Of a stretch of 64,000 nucleotides of DNA, positions 12,901 to 25,760 are shown one piece after another. Each line of letters starts with the position of its first letter. Positions within the stretch are counted from its first letter, which is position 1. Below the pieces are notes generated by a model. The model made no database searches. It was given only the letters and a program-made list of their open reading frames with translations, and was not told where the DNA came from. Location: assembly GCA_005281725.1 (NCBI GenBank), contig SSBO01000003.1, positions 4,402,495-4,466,494 of the forward strand, read 5' to 3'. This DNA comes from Wuchereria bancrofti. Its lineage: Eukaryota > Nematoda > Chromadorea > Rhabditida > Onchocercidae. The translations under genes were made by a program, and so were the position numbers.

Positions 12901-15774
12901 GAAACTTACCGCCGATGAAAATATTCACGCTGCATATATCGAACTTCTCTATCCAACCATTTACAAATTCTCATGTCTATTAAACCTTCGTTTCTTTCCA
13001 TTCGATATTCAGGGAAGTATTTTATAGAAAAGTAAAAAACCATCTGCCTTCTCTATCTTCTAAACAAATGTCAAATGATAGAACAGAAAAGAACTATTCT
13101 CTGTAACTATTTGTCATAAGTGTGGTCAAGAAATCTTCATGTTATTGGAATATGATAGCATGTGCGATGCAATTTATTCATACTTAACTAATAATATTTA
13201 GAAGCCATAGAAATTATTCGAACGGATCAAAATTTCAGAATCAAAGAAATTTAAATTCATTATCAGATTCGACGAGTTCTTTAAGTTACTTCTTAGTTTG
13301 ACAGATGCATTCTAAAATTGTTAGATAATTAAATTACTTCGGAAACAATTTAAATCTTGAAAAGAATAGTTTTATAATACATTTTTTTCTCAATAATCCA
13401 GTAATTAAAGTGATTTCATTTCCTTTGTTACTAGTTTCCAGTTTTGCTGACTCATGCATTAATAATTAATTTTAGGTCTGTTCGATGATATTTTCAAGCT
13501 GGACATTTGATCAGAAAGGCATTGATTATTTTGCATATTCAGACATTGTTGGTACGACAAATTACATCGAGAACGAGGGTTGGCATATTCTCAGAACAAC
13601 AGGTTCAACGTTCGGATTTCTGGTTGCCAAAGTTTAAATTGAGTTTCTTGAAACCCTTCCATCTTACTGCCATGACTTCAAATTTTACTGGCTTTCTTCA
13701 GTTAATCCGCAAGTGAAGCTAATCTTTTGCATAGTATTTCTGCTTCACCTAGCTTCCAACGTGAAAGCAGCGACTTTTTGGCAAGCCTTGAAAAATTTAC
13801 CAGAGATTTTCAAAAGAAAAAAGTGCACTTTACTCCTTTCCCCAGAACAGCTGGGAGGGATCAGAAAGGAGCGAAAACTACTGCAAATTATGCTAATTTT
13901 TGACACAATTTCTATATTTTTTTTTAAAAATTCACACCTCTTTGCAGTAAAAAAGAAGGAAGTGAAGTATGAATGTTGTCCGAACAAATACACTCTTCTC
14001 TCAATAACGCTATATTTGCGAAGAAAACCTCTATTTTACATCATAAATTTAATCATTCCGACTAGTATCACAACACTCATCGCCATTGTTGGATTTTTCA
14101 CGCATGTCTTTTTCTTCTCAACTCTTCGTAGCTCTTTTCCATTTCTAATCTAATGTCTCAGCTTTAGTTTAAGATAGATATATGTTTAGCAATCTCAAAA
14201 AAGTTTTTTTAGAACCTTTGGTGTTTAGAACGTCAACAGCAAGTGGAATGCGCGAGGAAAAGGTATCGCTTGGCATCACAACATTGTTATCAATGTCCAT
14301 TCTGATGTTGATGATTTCCGATCAGATGCCGACCACATCTACATTCATACCGCTCATCGGTTCCAGACATATATTTAGTTCTTCGAGCATACAGTTCTTA
14401 GATAGTTGTTTTCAGACAATTAGTCATTTATTTATCTGTCTATCTCGAACAAATAAAATGATTATTAGAGTTAAAAGACCAATTCGGATCAATTTTCCAT
14501 TCAGCTAATTTTAGGCTGGTTCATTTTGGCTATGATAACAATTATCACTTTTGGAACTTTGGCGTCCTCTGTTATCATTGCTATTCAAAAACGTGGTCGT
14601 CAAAAGAGTCGTCTTACTCCACGTATTGTTTGCTTAGTGAAGTTCATCGCATGTATTATGCTTGAAGACATACCAAAACACTTAAGAGAGACGCATGAGG
14701 TGCAAAAATTTATTCCAAATCGCTGTATAGTTCCTCCAAAAAATAAGTAAAATCAGATTGTGGAAGAAATTTTAAAGGCAAATTTAAAAAACGACACAAC
14801 GAAATAGAATTAAGAATTTCAAATCATGTTATTCTTCATTTGCACACTTTTAGGAACAGTTAATAATAAAAATCATAATATCCAGGATATTATAAATTAA
14901 ATGCTGCATTTAGAAAGAGCTGAAAACAATACCTTCACTAAATGAAGAAGGACAGCATCTCCGGAGGACAAAACAGTCAGAAGAACGATGCACAAAACAA
15001 GCAGCAATTTTACAAAGAAGGCAAAAGTCACAAGCAATCGAACCATATCTCTGCGAATTATCTACACTGTCCTACAACAATAACAACAACGGCACCGATT
15101 TACTTTCACCGAAGGAGGGCCAGTGTCATTTCATATTTCATATCAGTTTGGCATTCATGTCGTGGTTCTAAAATCGCAATTGATTTGGCTTTTTTTAGCT
15201 GATCAAGGTGTCGATATCTCAGAGATTCTGGATCCTCCTATGCCTTCTTTTAGTCTCCGGTATGATTCATTAGAAGGCGGTAATATTGGTTCGAAAATTA
15301 TTACTTCGGAAAAACCCCAAAGACCGCCACAAAATGTTTCAAATACATGCGGTATGTGACGTTTACTTAACTAATCAAGCTGTCAAATTTTGCATTCTTA
15401 AAAACAAATAGACAAAAGTATGAATTTAGTAATTTTCCGGCAAGTTCACTAGTATCTTTGTATAATCATTATAGCAATCAACTTTTTAGAAGCATCCCCT
15501 TGTTCATTAATCAAATTATTAATCCTTCATCGATATTGTACATCTATCAAGTTCTGGAACTCACGAATGAATCTTCATGAGTTTGCTTTAAGATGAGATC
15601 AGTATTCGACAGAACCGTCGGCTGGCACGAGATGAATATGACTGGATGGCAAAAGTATTGGAGCGACTGTTTTTCATCTTGTTTGTCATCATTTTTATAT
15701 CTGTCACCATTGGTATCAACTCTCTCGGTTTTTACTATTGGTGCAAAATGGATCATGTGCTGTATGATAGCTAA
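9936..15774 (+). CDS. Cys-loop ligand-gated cation channel subunit, nicotinic acetylcholine receptor alpha-like (upstream copy)
   Basis: Subunit of a pentameric membrane channel gated by acetylcholine or a related ligand. Twelve exons: 9936-9987, 10796-10944, 11204-11248, 12574-12683, 12859-13012, 13476-13602, 13948-14101, 14229-14359, 14515-14699, 14914-15145, 15199-15351, 15593-15774; about 557 residues. A signal peptide at 1-17 is joined in phase to KLVRDMLETYDKK. Also visible: WLPDTTLYN, the cys-loop Cys158-Cys172 with 13 residues between, SSWTFD of loop B, and loop C YECC (Cys222-Cys223), the alpha-subunit mark. M1 is near 241-263, M2 (EEKVSLGITTLLSMS) near 276-298, M3 near 310-330 and M4 near 521-540; Glu before the M2 lysine suggests cation selectivity. 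Two donors are odd: GG at 13013-13014 and GC at 14102-14103. Gene class is secure; whether this copy makes normal mRNA is not. The exact nematode ACR subgroup is not assigned. Confidence 0.88.
10057..10074. repeat. TA dinucleotide run
   Basis: Short TA microsatellite within intron 1 of the upstream receptor gene. Confidence 0.8.
12161..12360. repeat. Direct repeat of 20 bp, 180 bp apart
   Basis: TTCGCAAAGCTTTCGAATTT occurs exactly at 12161-12180 and again at 12341-12360, both followed within a few bases by ATTAACTGAA. It lies in the 1.3-kb intron 3 of the upstream receptor gene and looks like a decayed local duplication. Confidence 0.85.
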
Positions 15775-16844
15775 TAGTGTGTTTCTTAATGAATCTTCTA
15801 ACAGAAACTCAAACAATGAAGATTACCAAGAATGATTGTCACTACGTTTTCTGATCATTTTTTATATTAGCTATTGAAGTATCCAGTAGTTGTCTTGTGA
15901 GTGATTTCTTTGCTATCCAACATGCAATAGTATATTATCATCTTTTAAAAAGTTTTTGCCAACACATACCTTTCATCACTTTGACGTCATGCAGTCGTAT
16001 TGCTTCCGTATCGTGACGCTCTCTTTCTTTTAATGACAGAGCTTTTTGCATGAAATTCATTAAAGTTGAAATTATTTGAAGCATACATCGTTAGTATATT
16101 TTAATTTATTTGCATAAAAAAATTTTGAAATTTAATTCGAAGAACAAATTCTGTAGAGAAAATGGAACAGATTGCATGCCTTCATCAAAAAGCAGACTTA
16201 TATGTTCATCAACAATCCGATGTTGTTTAAGCTGGTGCATAATTGCTACAGCAATCACTTATATTATTTTTTGTCAACTAATCATGATAGACAAATTTCA
16301 GCAAGAATTACTATTTGAACTCAACGGTATATGATAAAAATTATTGCTTCATTTCCTGAAGGAAACCAATGGTTGCAGAATCCGGATCATATATTAAAAG
16401 TCACTATGAAAAGTTTTTCTCAGAAAAAGAAATATTTTTCTTCCATCCTTTTTTGGTCAGTAGTTTAGGAGTTAAGATGCTAATTTTATAAGTGTCTTCT
16501 AGCAGTGTTCCTTGAATATAATTGGCGCGTAACCCTGCTAGTTAATTGGTTTGGAGCCTAACTCGCTGTTTCAAGGAGCCTCATAATTTTTACTTCCTTA
16601 TTTTTGTTTAATCTGTTTTATTTAGTCATGCAAGGATGGAGGATTTTGTGTAAGCTTTGACATAGTCACATATAATCCTATTGTCTTGGTAATTTAATGA
16701 AGCAATTTGTTTGTGATGAGCTTTTTGCTAAGAATAGATACCGCCAAAGCGTATTACTATCATTTGTTTTCTAGAAACACTAAGCAATCAGTTAAAATCC
16801 TCATCGGCTGTTAATAACGCTGGACTAGGGTCAGCTTTAGTGCT
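15775..16844 (+). other. Gap between the two receptor genes
   Basis: About 1.07 kb, AT-rich, no exon recognised. CAGCTTTAG ends at 16840, only four bases before the downstream gene's ATG, and could be a trans-splice acceptor. The same orientation and moderate spacing allow either an operon-like arrangement or simple tandem duplicates with separate promoters. Confidence 0.45.
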
Positions 16845-19800
16845 ATGTTACTTCTGTTTGCTGCAACCTTTGCACTTTCAGTGAGTTCCTTGGAAATTCA
16901 TCGATCTGTTTCGGGTTTGTATTTCTTCATATTCTGATTTCTTTATTTTCACTTATTCATGATATTAGGAGATATAGAAGGAGTCTATAGTCCAGTCAAA
17001 GATATCTCTAATCTAGAACCTTAAAAAACTATAGCTTTTGGCCTACCGATTACATCTGAAGTAAATATCACTTATTAGTTATTTGCAGAAGTGGAAAAGG
17101 ACGATGAAATGCATTATTTCATTTCAGAGCGACAGCAGTTGCCTCATATTCGATTGGTCCGAGATTTACTTTCTACCAAGAGGTATTATTTCCGTTTGAT
17201 ATGCTTAACGCGAGTACATATCCAAGAAGAATACTGATATTCACACGATCGAATTTACTTTGTTTAAACGACATTTTTTTATTGATTTAATGATTTGAAT
17301 TTTAAATGACTGGAGTATACATATTATCTATGAAAGGTATGATCCGAGTGTTCGACCGGTTGGGAATTATTCCAAATCGTTAACGGTGCACATCAGTATG
17401 AGTTTATACCAAGTCGTCGATGTGGTTCGCTTTACAACATTTTCACTTGAAAATACCTTCTAACGAAAAGAGTTAAAGTTTGATATTATGCTCGTTTTTG
17501 GAATAAAAAGAGAATTGTTTGAAACAGTTGAGTTATGAATAAAATTCCCTCTAATTTTTAGTAGAAGTGAAATACACTTCTGTAAGTGAACTTTACTTAA
17601 CTTCTAATCTGTATCTGTATAATTTCAGTTCTATTTCTTTAATAGTATGATGACTTACATTCATCTACTACAATCCGTTAGCTATTTTTCTTCTGTGACT
17701 TTTATATTTTATAGCGCTTGATGTTGCAGGATGAACCATCACAGTATTTGACTTTAAATATATGGATGATTCAGGTTCTATTGATGTCAGATTCGTATAC
17801 ATTTTACTTTGTTTCTCCCATTTTTTGCTCCAGATAGACCTAATTACAACTAATTTGAACTCGTTAGCAGTAAAATTATTTAAACAGTTTGAAATAAGAC
17901 GATAGAAATGTACAAAATTTCTACAGAAGTATTTAATCCAGTCTAATTTCTGGAAGGTAATACATTTTAATCGTTATACAAAGTTGAAATTGATATTTCA
18001 GAAATGGGTCGACGAATTTCTGGATTGGAATCCTAGTGAGTATGACATGATCAACTACACAGTGCTCCCGCATAGTGCTTTGTGGATCCCTGATACTTTC
18101 ATCTACAACAGGCACTGTACTTCGCTGTCTGTTTACTTTGAATTTGAAAAATTCTAAGTTTTTGTTAAAATATTTTGAAATGAAAAAGCATGAATACAGC
18201 GTGGTAATGAGTCGTGAAGGAAGTGAGCGATATATGAATGTTGCTGTAAAAAGTAGACATTGGAAAGATAAATGTGGTGCCGAAGTATTCTTCTTATATC
18301 CAGCACTTTACACTATACGTTGCCGCATAGATATACGCTATTTTCCGTACGATCATCAGGTTTGTATATAGATCTATAGATTTTTTTTTAATTTTTTAAA
18401 ATTTTTTATTTTTTAGTTTTTTTAAGAAAAAATGGCTCCAAGGCGAAATTTAGGGAATAACATAAAAAGGACATAATGGAAAATTGCCTGATCACTGAAG
18501 CAAGGTATAAAGATTTGGAAATTCTTGATAATTTGGTCCTTTAATCAAAATTTCATACAGTTATTTCTTCAGAACTGCACTTTAACTCTGGGTTCTTGGA
18601 CAAGTAGTAAGGCGTTACTTAATTATACGACAGATAAAGCAGTTAACATGCATTCGTATATACCGAACGAAGAATGGGATATTCTCTCATTTAATCTCTA
18701 TCGCCATGAAGTTAATCGTCTTTTAATTTGCATATTTTTCTTGTTCCACTTTATTGTAATCATACTTGCTTGAAAAATTTTAAATTGAATTTTTCAAACC
18801 GCTTAATGTACTTCTTATTTTGTAGTATCTATATGCTTGTTGTCAAGATCCCTGGGTTATTATCGAAGGATCTCTGATCATCAGAAGGAAGCCATTATAT
18901 TACGTAGTCAATCTCATTATACCGACAACCATTTTAACATTAGGTTTTTTTTTAATTTAAAAATTCTAGAAGGTACATCTTTGAATGTAGCAGATGTTTC
19001 AAGAGTGCAGTCAGGAAAAGGTAGAAGTGAATCTTTGATTCTTTAAAAATTTGTAAGGAAACAGTTTTCCTTTTTCATGATTCTTCTCACTGATTCATAA
19101 TACAATTTCAGTGGCAATAGTTGGCTTCTTTACGCCAGCTTCAACAAATGATGAAAGAACGGAAAAAATTACGATCGGTATCACCGCCCTATTGGCAATA
19201 TCCATTCTGATGTTAATGGTTTCTGATCAAATGCCAACAACTTCGGATTTTGTGCCTCTTATTGGTGATCTTATTGTAATATGACTGTTTTTATCTCTGT
19301 ACTTCTGAATAATGTCGTTACTGCAATATAACTATTAATAGCAGTACCGCAGCAAAGAATTTTTTTTGCTATACAATTTGCTAATTTGATAAGAGTTATT
19401 ATTAAAAGAGTTCATTTTTCAACACTACGAAAGTAGTTTGTAAATGAACATTTTAAAAAGTTAACAGCTATTTTTTGAGAAGCGAGATACAAAACAAATA
19501 AACTCCTCATAACTTTACTATTTTATTGAAAATCAATTTAAAAAAGTAAGTAAATCAGTGAGTATAGCAAGATTAAAACTGATAGTTCTTTAACGAAGTT
19601 CTTCTAAAAGAAAGTGAGCTAATCAAAATATCATTTATCTTTCTTACAATGAAACTGATGTAATTTTAGCTTGGTTCTATTTGTCAAATATCATCGTCAT
19701 TTCCACAGCAACATTCTGTACTTGCACTGTTCTCTGTATTCATGGCCATCATAAAAACGGTAAATTACCGCCTGTTCTTATTCGAATATTATTCTTCAAG

Positions 19801-21364
19801 TATATCTGCAACTATTTGTGTATTTCTCCACCATGCGAACTGATTATGTTATGGAGTGGAAGAGAGGTGAATCATTTAATTTACCTTGATTAAAATAAAT
19901 TACTTCTGAGTGTAGTCTCACGTCCAGAAAAGCTTGTGAATGACAATGCCTCTCTTTTAAATAGATGAGACAAATAATCTTGCGTTACCTTTCACAGGAA
20001 AATGTCCTTCAAAGGTTGAAACAAAGGAAGAAATCTATACCGTATACCGTACAGTCGTTGGATAAAGAAAAGGTATAAAATCGTTGGGAGCGTGGGTTTA
20101 TTTGCCGTTATTTTATCTCTCTTAAAAAGAATTAAAAAGCTTGAAAAAAAAATATATAAGTTTGAAAACAAACAGTAAGAAAGATCAAGATCAAACACAA
20201 ATATCACATTGAAAAACAGTATAGATTTGGTAATGTGATAATTTTCATCAATTTTTTATTACCTGTTGTAATGCCAGTAATGAATTTTCAAATCCAGTTA
20301 ACTCTCACTGAATTATCAGTGAAATTACCAATGCAAAGAATCCTCAAGAGTGGAACTAATGAAGAAGCACAGCAGGGAGCGCAGAGATTGTCGGCGAAAG
20401 AAAATTGGACTCAAATTTCCTTCAGACTGAAGGACATTTTACATAAAAACAAAGGTGAAATTACTGTAATATTTTAACTTCTAACTGCAAGGCAATCAGT
20501 CTGAAACTTCTAACCATTACTTTACGATTAATCTACCTTGCACGTTATTCATCATGTTATTTGAAAAATTAAAAGTTTGAGATCGGTCCGAGGTTATACC
20601 CAAAGAAAACTCACTGACTTCTTTGACGCAAAAGATGCGAAAAACATCTACAGTTCACTCAAATCGGAGGCATCTATCACTTTGGAATACTGCAGTCCAA
20701 TTTGTACGATTTACAAGCAGTGATTTACCACAGAAGGTAACAAATAACAAAAAGTCATTAATTAACAAAACATTTCTAAATGAGAAATAAAATTTACATT
20801 TTGTAGAGAACATGACCTCCGAAATAATCAATTCAGAAAATTCACACAAAATTATTTTTAATCAGATATTTTAAAAATCACATTCTATATTTACAAAGTT
20901 TAGATAAGGACACACTAGAAAATGGCATAAAAATTTTGGTTAGGTGCATAATTTGAATCAAATATTTAGAAGTAATAATTTTCTGGTTTCGTTGTCAAGA
21001 AGCATTTCAGTTTAATTAGGCATATAATAGCCAATATGAAATCGATTCTGTTCAGTATGATAAACAGTACGATGAGCTCAATGAAATAGCTGAAGTTATA
21101 AGAAAGGAAGAGATTGGTTTCATTTCTAACGGAATCTCTAATTGCTTTTAACATATCTTGTTTTAGCCTGAATCAGCCGAATTAAAATCGATGAAGTATC
21201 ACAGACAATGCACATTGGAATGGGAATTCTTGGCTACAGTAGTAGATCGAATTTTTTTGTTACTTTTCTCAATTATTACCATGCTCATTGTTATCGTTCT
21301 AGCAATAACAGCCAAATTGGCTCAGTATCGCTTCGATACAGCATTAGGAATCACCCAGAATTGA
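16845..21364 (+). CDS. Cys-loop ligand-gated cation channel subunit, nicotinic acetylcholine receptor alpha-like (downstream copy)
   Basis: Paralogue of the upstream gene, predicted to be a subunit of an acetylcholine-type receptor. Fifteen exons: 16845-16914, 17089-17182, 17337-17421, 17730-17774, 18002-18111, 18200-18359, 18573-18710, 18826-18943, 19112-19264, 19670-19866, 19998-20072, 20298-20454, 20582-20736, 21020-21094, 21167-21364; about 609 residues. It begins with the signal peptide MLLLFAATFALSVSS. Then come IRLVRDLL, DEPSQYLTLNIWMIQ, WIPDTFIYN, the cys-loop Cys176-Cys190 with 13 residues between, GSWTSS of loop B, and loop C YACC (Cys239-Cys240). M1 follows RRKPLYYVVNLIIP; M2 is EKITIGITALLAISILMLM and M3 starts AWFYLSNIIV; M4 lies in the last exon. 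The M3-M4 loop (exons 11-14) is less certain. The intron after exon 5 starts with GC. Several intron positions and phases match the upstream paralogue, supporting duplication. Confidence 0.9.
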
Positions 21365-23365
21365 TGCTCTCTCTATGGCTTTGTTGAACAAAAAATATAT
21401 GAGAATAAGGCTTAGAAGTTGAGTATTAACAGTTTTCCAAAAAAGTAAACCTTTACTTAATGTGTGATTTTTTTCATAAGTTAATGTTAATCGTCTATTA
21501 TTGATTTTTTCTATTCTCGAAGAACGTTTCTGAAACATAAAGTAGCACGCAAAATTTGTGCAAGAAAAGCAAAAAACGTTTCTACGGTTTTTTCTTGTTC
21601 ATTCCTTTTTTCCGAAAGCAGAAAATCCTGGGGACTTGTTACTCAAGTTATCACAATGAAAATGTTTCAAATTTCAAATTTTGTTTGCTGGAGTTTTCAA
21701 TAGTAGTAATAATTAATTTGGTTAATTGTATAGACTACTATGTTTGAAATACTGTATCAAATTTGACGTGGAATTTTAGGTATTTAGCAGTAAAGTAATT
21801 TACAAGCAACAACATTTAGCGCAATAAATTGAGAGATGAGATAAGGATGACAGATTAATGGGCTCATCCAAATTTCGAAGCTCCAAGATCAGGAAACTCG
21901 TGTTATCATTACATTAAAGCTGAAATGCAAGTTTAATTTAAAGAATTGTAATCGATAAACTGCTCCAAAATTTCTATTTCTTAACTTTTCAGGGATTTCT
22001 GAAATTGCTAATGCATGAAAGTCATCCACAAAATGATAATATTTATAAAATGACAAACTTCACAGCAAATATAAACAGAAGCCAAGATTCGCAAATTTCT
22101 TTCTGAATTGTACCTCGGAAGACTGAACTGTAAAAATCCTCGAAAGATTGAAATTTGTCTTATTACTTCAATTTTTGACTTTAGATGACTGTTTTATTTA
22201 TTATTGTCGGTCTGATAATACTTAAGTTATGTTAGCTAGTTTCTTTAACTAACGTCTCCATGATTATTGTCGAAAGACTTCCGACATAACAAGAACGGGT
22301 AAAAATGTACTCCAAAATACCAATAAAAAAAAAATACTCCAAAACATCAATGAATATTTCAGCTACCAGGTATTTATTGATGATCCAAGTGTTGAAAACT
22401 CTGTTAATAGCAGAGGTGACGTATGTGTCACCATAGCAAGGCCTGCTTTTTAATTTAACTTTTAAGTCATAGAATTTTATCAAACTAGTATAAAACAAGA
22501 AAAAAAACGTCAGGATCTTGAGATTTTTTCTGTTTTCTGAGGTTTCCTTATTCATTTTAATCTTTGAAACAAACCAAGAAATAAAACACAGACATGGGAG
22601 ATTATATTATGAAGTGAAAAAATATCGTTTTGTAATAAGCATTAGATGCGTTATCCAATACTGAAGTAAAAATATTTAGTTCAATTCAAGAGAGGAAAGA
22701 AGTAAACATTTTCTCAAATGTGAAAACCAAATATCAACAAGAAGGATAATTTTACACTGGTGCTTTCTTAGAACTTTTTATGCGATAATTTGTCTTAAAA
22801 ACACTATCAGCCTTTACTCTCTCCTTAATTCCTTTCTTCCTTAATTTTTAATAATTGTATAACTGAATATACGATTTATTAAACTTGATCGGCACCATTC
22901 CATTACTTTTCCTTTGGAAATTTCTATCATCTGTGAGGTAATTTATGAATCGATTAAAGTTTAGAGCGAAATCACTGTATTGGATACTACACATAGTTAT
23001 TAATATAGTTGAACAACAATTTTGTTCATGATGACTAGTAATGATGCGTAAAGAATGATAGCATGGGAAGAGTGATAAGAACGATAAGTCCTAGGTTAGA
23101 TTTCAGGATATTGTCGAGGGAAGGTACAGTATTCAAATATTTATGAAATTTAGAGAAAAGACTGTATTTGTAATTCAGTTTCATATATATTTAGAAACAA
23201 TTCTTTAATCTTTATTCAGTTAGAGCTGGAGATGAACCTCAACAGATGAGATGAAAATCGCATAACAAAATAAAATTTATAATTTCCTGAAAACATTCAT
23301 AGCTAGAAGGTCAGAAATAACAAATGTGAGAGAGAAGAGGATCACCGAAATTTTACTGTAATCCA

Positions 23366-23623
23366 GTGCTTCTAAACAGCGCGCAAACTAATGGCAATTT
23401 GATTTATCTCTCAAGAGATGTTAGTGAAGGATTTATGACCAAATATAACTGGACAGCAGAAATCCCGCAATTAAGCAATCCAAAATATGAAGAAGTAATC
23501 GATATGAGAATTTACAAGCATCCTTTTAAGTTAGATGATACCAGTAAGTTGCAGACAATACGATGTGAATATGGACAAGCATCGCTGAAAAGAGGAAGAC
23601 TATTGGTAACAAAGAGGAAATGA
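23366..23623 (+). CDS. Hypothetical exon-like ORF
   Basis: Open frame preceded by an acceptor-like TAATCCAG and ending at a stop at 23621-23623. There is no ATG at its head, so it would be a terminal exon. The reading has balanced composition (TKYNWTAEIPQLSNPKYEEV, then YKHPFKLDDTSK, then a basic tail) and is unlike chance translation of AT-rich DNA, but I recognise no family and found no partner exon. Confidence 0.22.
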   Translation: MLLNSAQTNGNLIYLSRDVSEGFMTKYNWTAEIPQLSNPKYEEVIDMRIYKHPFKLDDTSKLQTIRCEYGQASLKRGRLLVTKRK

Positions 23624-25697
23624 AACCTTGGATCTTCCTTGTTTACTGAGGTAGCGCTGAAAATCACCGTTCAACAGATAATAAGCCCGCATATATCTCC
23701 GCTTGCGAAGAAAGCGACTAACGAACAGAGAATTGTAACAGGTTCATTCACTTGTCAATTTTGATAAAAGCTGTACAAACCTGGAAAAGTATGTTTCGAA
23801 TTCACACTAAAGCATTTTTAGCATCATCGATAACGGATGAAACTACTGCTTCACCAAGATATTCCATTTCTTGGCCAAATATAATATAATAAAATTTGAA
23901 GAAAATTCCAAGCTTTTTTTCTTTTTTTTTACCAATTAATTTTTTAATAATTTACGAATTAGATAATAAAGATCTCTCTCAAAATGACTCATTAAACATT
24001 GCCAAAATTTTAATAACTCGATTATCTTATCAAATGCTTTTTTCCAAAATTCTTGGAAAGAAGGGAAAATTGCCAATTTCATATTCGCACTAAACAACTT
24101 AGCAATCACTATTTAGGGCTTTCGGAAGCGGTAAGAATGATGAAATCAAAAATGCGAAACATGATATTGCCAAATTTTCAGCAACTCGAAGAAAAGAATT
24201 TTCAAAAGTGCAGTCAGTATAGTTGACGACAACATCACCAGTCAATTTGCATGCCAATGTAGTAGTTGTTCACTCAATCAATGCGAATGCCTTGTTTCTA
24301 CTTCATTCTGACAGAATAATAGAATTATAGCAAGAAAATATCTGTTGAAAATCTTCATGGATTGTTGTTGGCTCGCCATCCTAGCAAGGATTTTTTTTTT
24401 TTTTTTAGAGGAGACCGGAAGTGGGTGGGACAGGAAGGAATAATGAAAATTTATGTTGAAGGAGTTAATAAAACGTACATACTTTGGAATTTCTTAAAGA
24501 ATGAACACTTGACAAATTTTGACGAAATCCTTTTATTACGAAGTGCTAGTTGACAGTTTCATAGTAAGTCTAAGACGTTTGGACAGATTTAGCGTGAAAT
24601 TGTTAAGAAATCCTTCATAGTAGCATTGTCTGGAAATTAATTCGTTAATTTATTTCCGGAGATTTTGACTATGATTTTATCAACAACAAATTTTGCAATG
24701 AAAAAGACTGTATAAAGTCCAAGTGAAGAAGTTAAGATGAAATTGAAAGAGTGAAGACAACTGGTAAAAAATAAGGACATTGATAATTTCAAAAATTTTG
24801 TGTTGAAAAAACGAAACCCGAGAATTAATGAGTCCAATATACCAAAATCCAGTTCAAAAGTAGAATTATGCAAGAATTGGAAGGAGAGATCATATCGATA
24901 ACAGTAAGTGATCATTTATATTTATATAACTACGGCAGAAATCATAAAGGCAGTCCAAATCCTGAAATTTTAGTGTGTTTCTAAATAAAGATATAACATT
25001 CTCTACAACTGATGAAAGCTCCGTTTTCAATGTTAAATGAAAGAAACTCTGAATCTAAGGAATTTGAGATCAAATGTTGTCGATCTCAGAGCACCACTAA
25101 TCTAGATCAAAAATTTGAAAATGTATTTTGCAATTACAGCGTATAATCTACCAAAATTATTTGGTTGGGTTTTACTAAATTGCGAGTAATTCAAACACAT
25201 TTTCAATGCTTGTCATATTGTTATAAAAAAGCAAACATCCATTTTGGCAACTTTTTTTTTTAATTTGTATGCGTTATTGTCGTCTGGTAAAGTTGGCTTT
25301 CATTGTACCATCCATTATTTTGTAAAAAATCTGTTTGTTAATCGCATCGATTCACATACTTATTCAAATTTATCACTTTAGGCAGTGGATTATCTGAATT
25401 GACAGGTACACAGCAAACTGAATTAGTAGTATTCACGCTATCTGATTTTATCTGATCCAATCAAAATCTCAAAAATATCGATTTAACTGTTATTCTCGTT
25501 TACTCCCAACCAAGGACAAGTCAGTGTTACCTAGCAACTAACTCTTTTCACATAGGCCAACTAAGTGATACGATTATATTATTTGTCAAATGTTTTATCA
25601 TATCTCTTGTTATAGTAATACAGTCGAAGAGCACTTGCATGCATGTCAAACGTTGAGTTCCTGAAAATTCCTTTACTTCCAACTAAACTCAAATCAG

Positions 25698-25760
25698 AGA
25701 ATTAGTGATTTAAAAAATTGAAAAAAAAAAAAAAAAAAAACAGAATTAGTGATTTAAAAA
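25698..25760. repeat. 19-bp direct repeat flanking a poly(A) run
   Basis: AGAATTAGTGATTTAAAAA occurs at about 25698 and again at about 25742, separated by a short tail and some 20 adenines. The pattern (target duplication plus A-tail) recalls a very short retroposition remnant, but replication slippage explains it equally well. Confidence 0.6.

Noticed and set aside
13713..13947. Long plus-strand frame through intron 6 of the upstream receptor gene
   Set aside because: The part before 13948 is intron read-through; receptor homology begins only at VKKKEVKYECC.
16969..17028. Possible exon 2 of the downstream receptor gene (DIEGVYSPVKDISNLEP)
   Set aside because: It runs into a stop without a suitable donor, while 16914 joins 17089 in phase.
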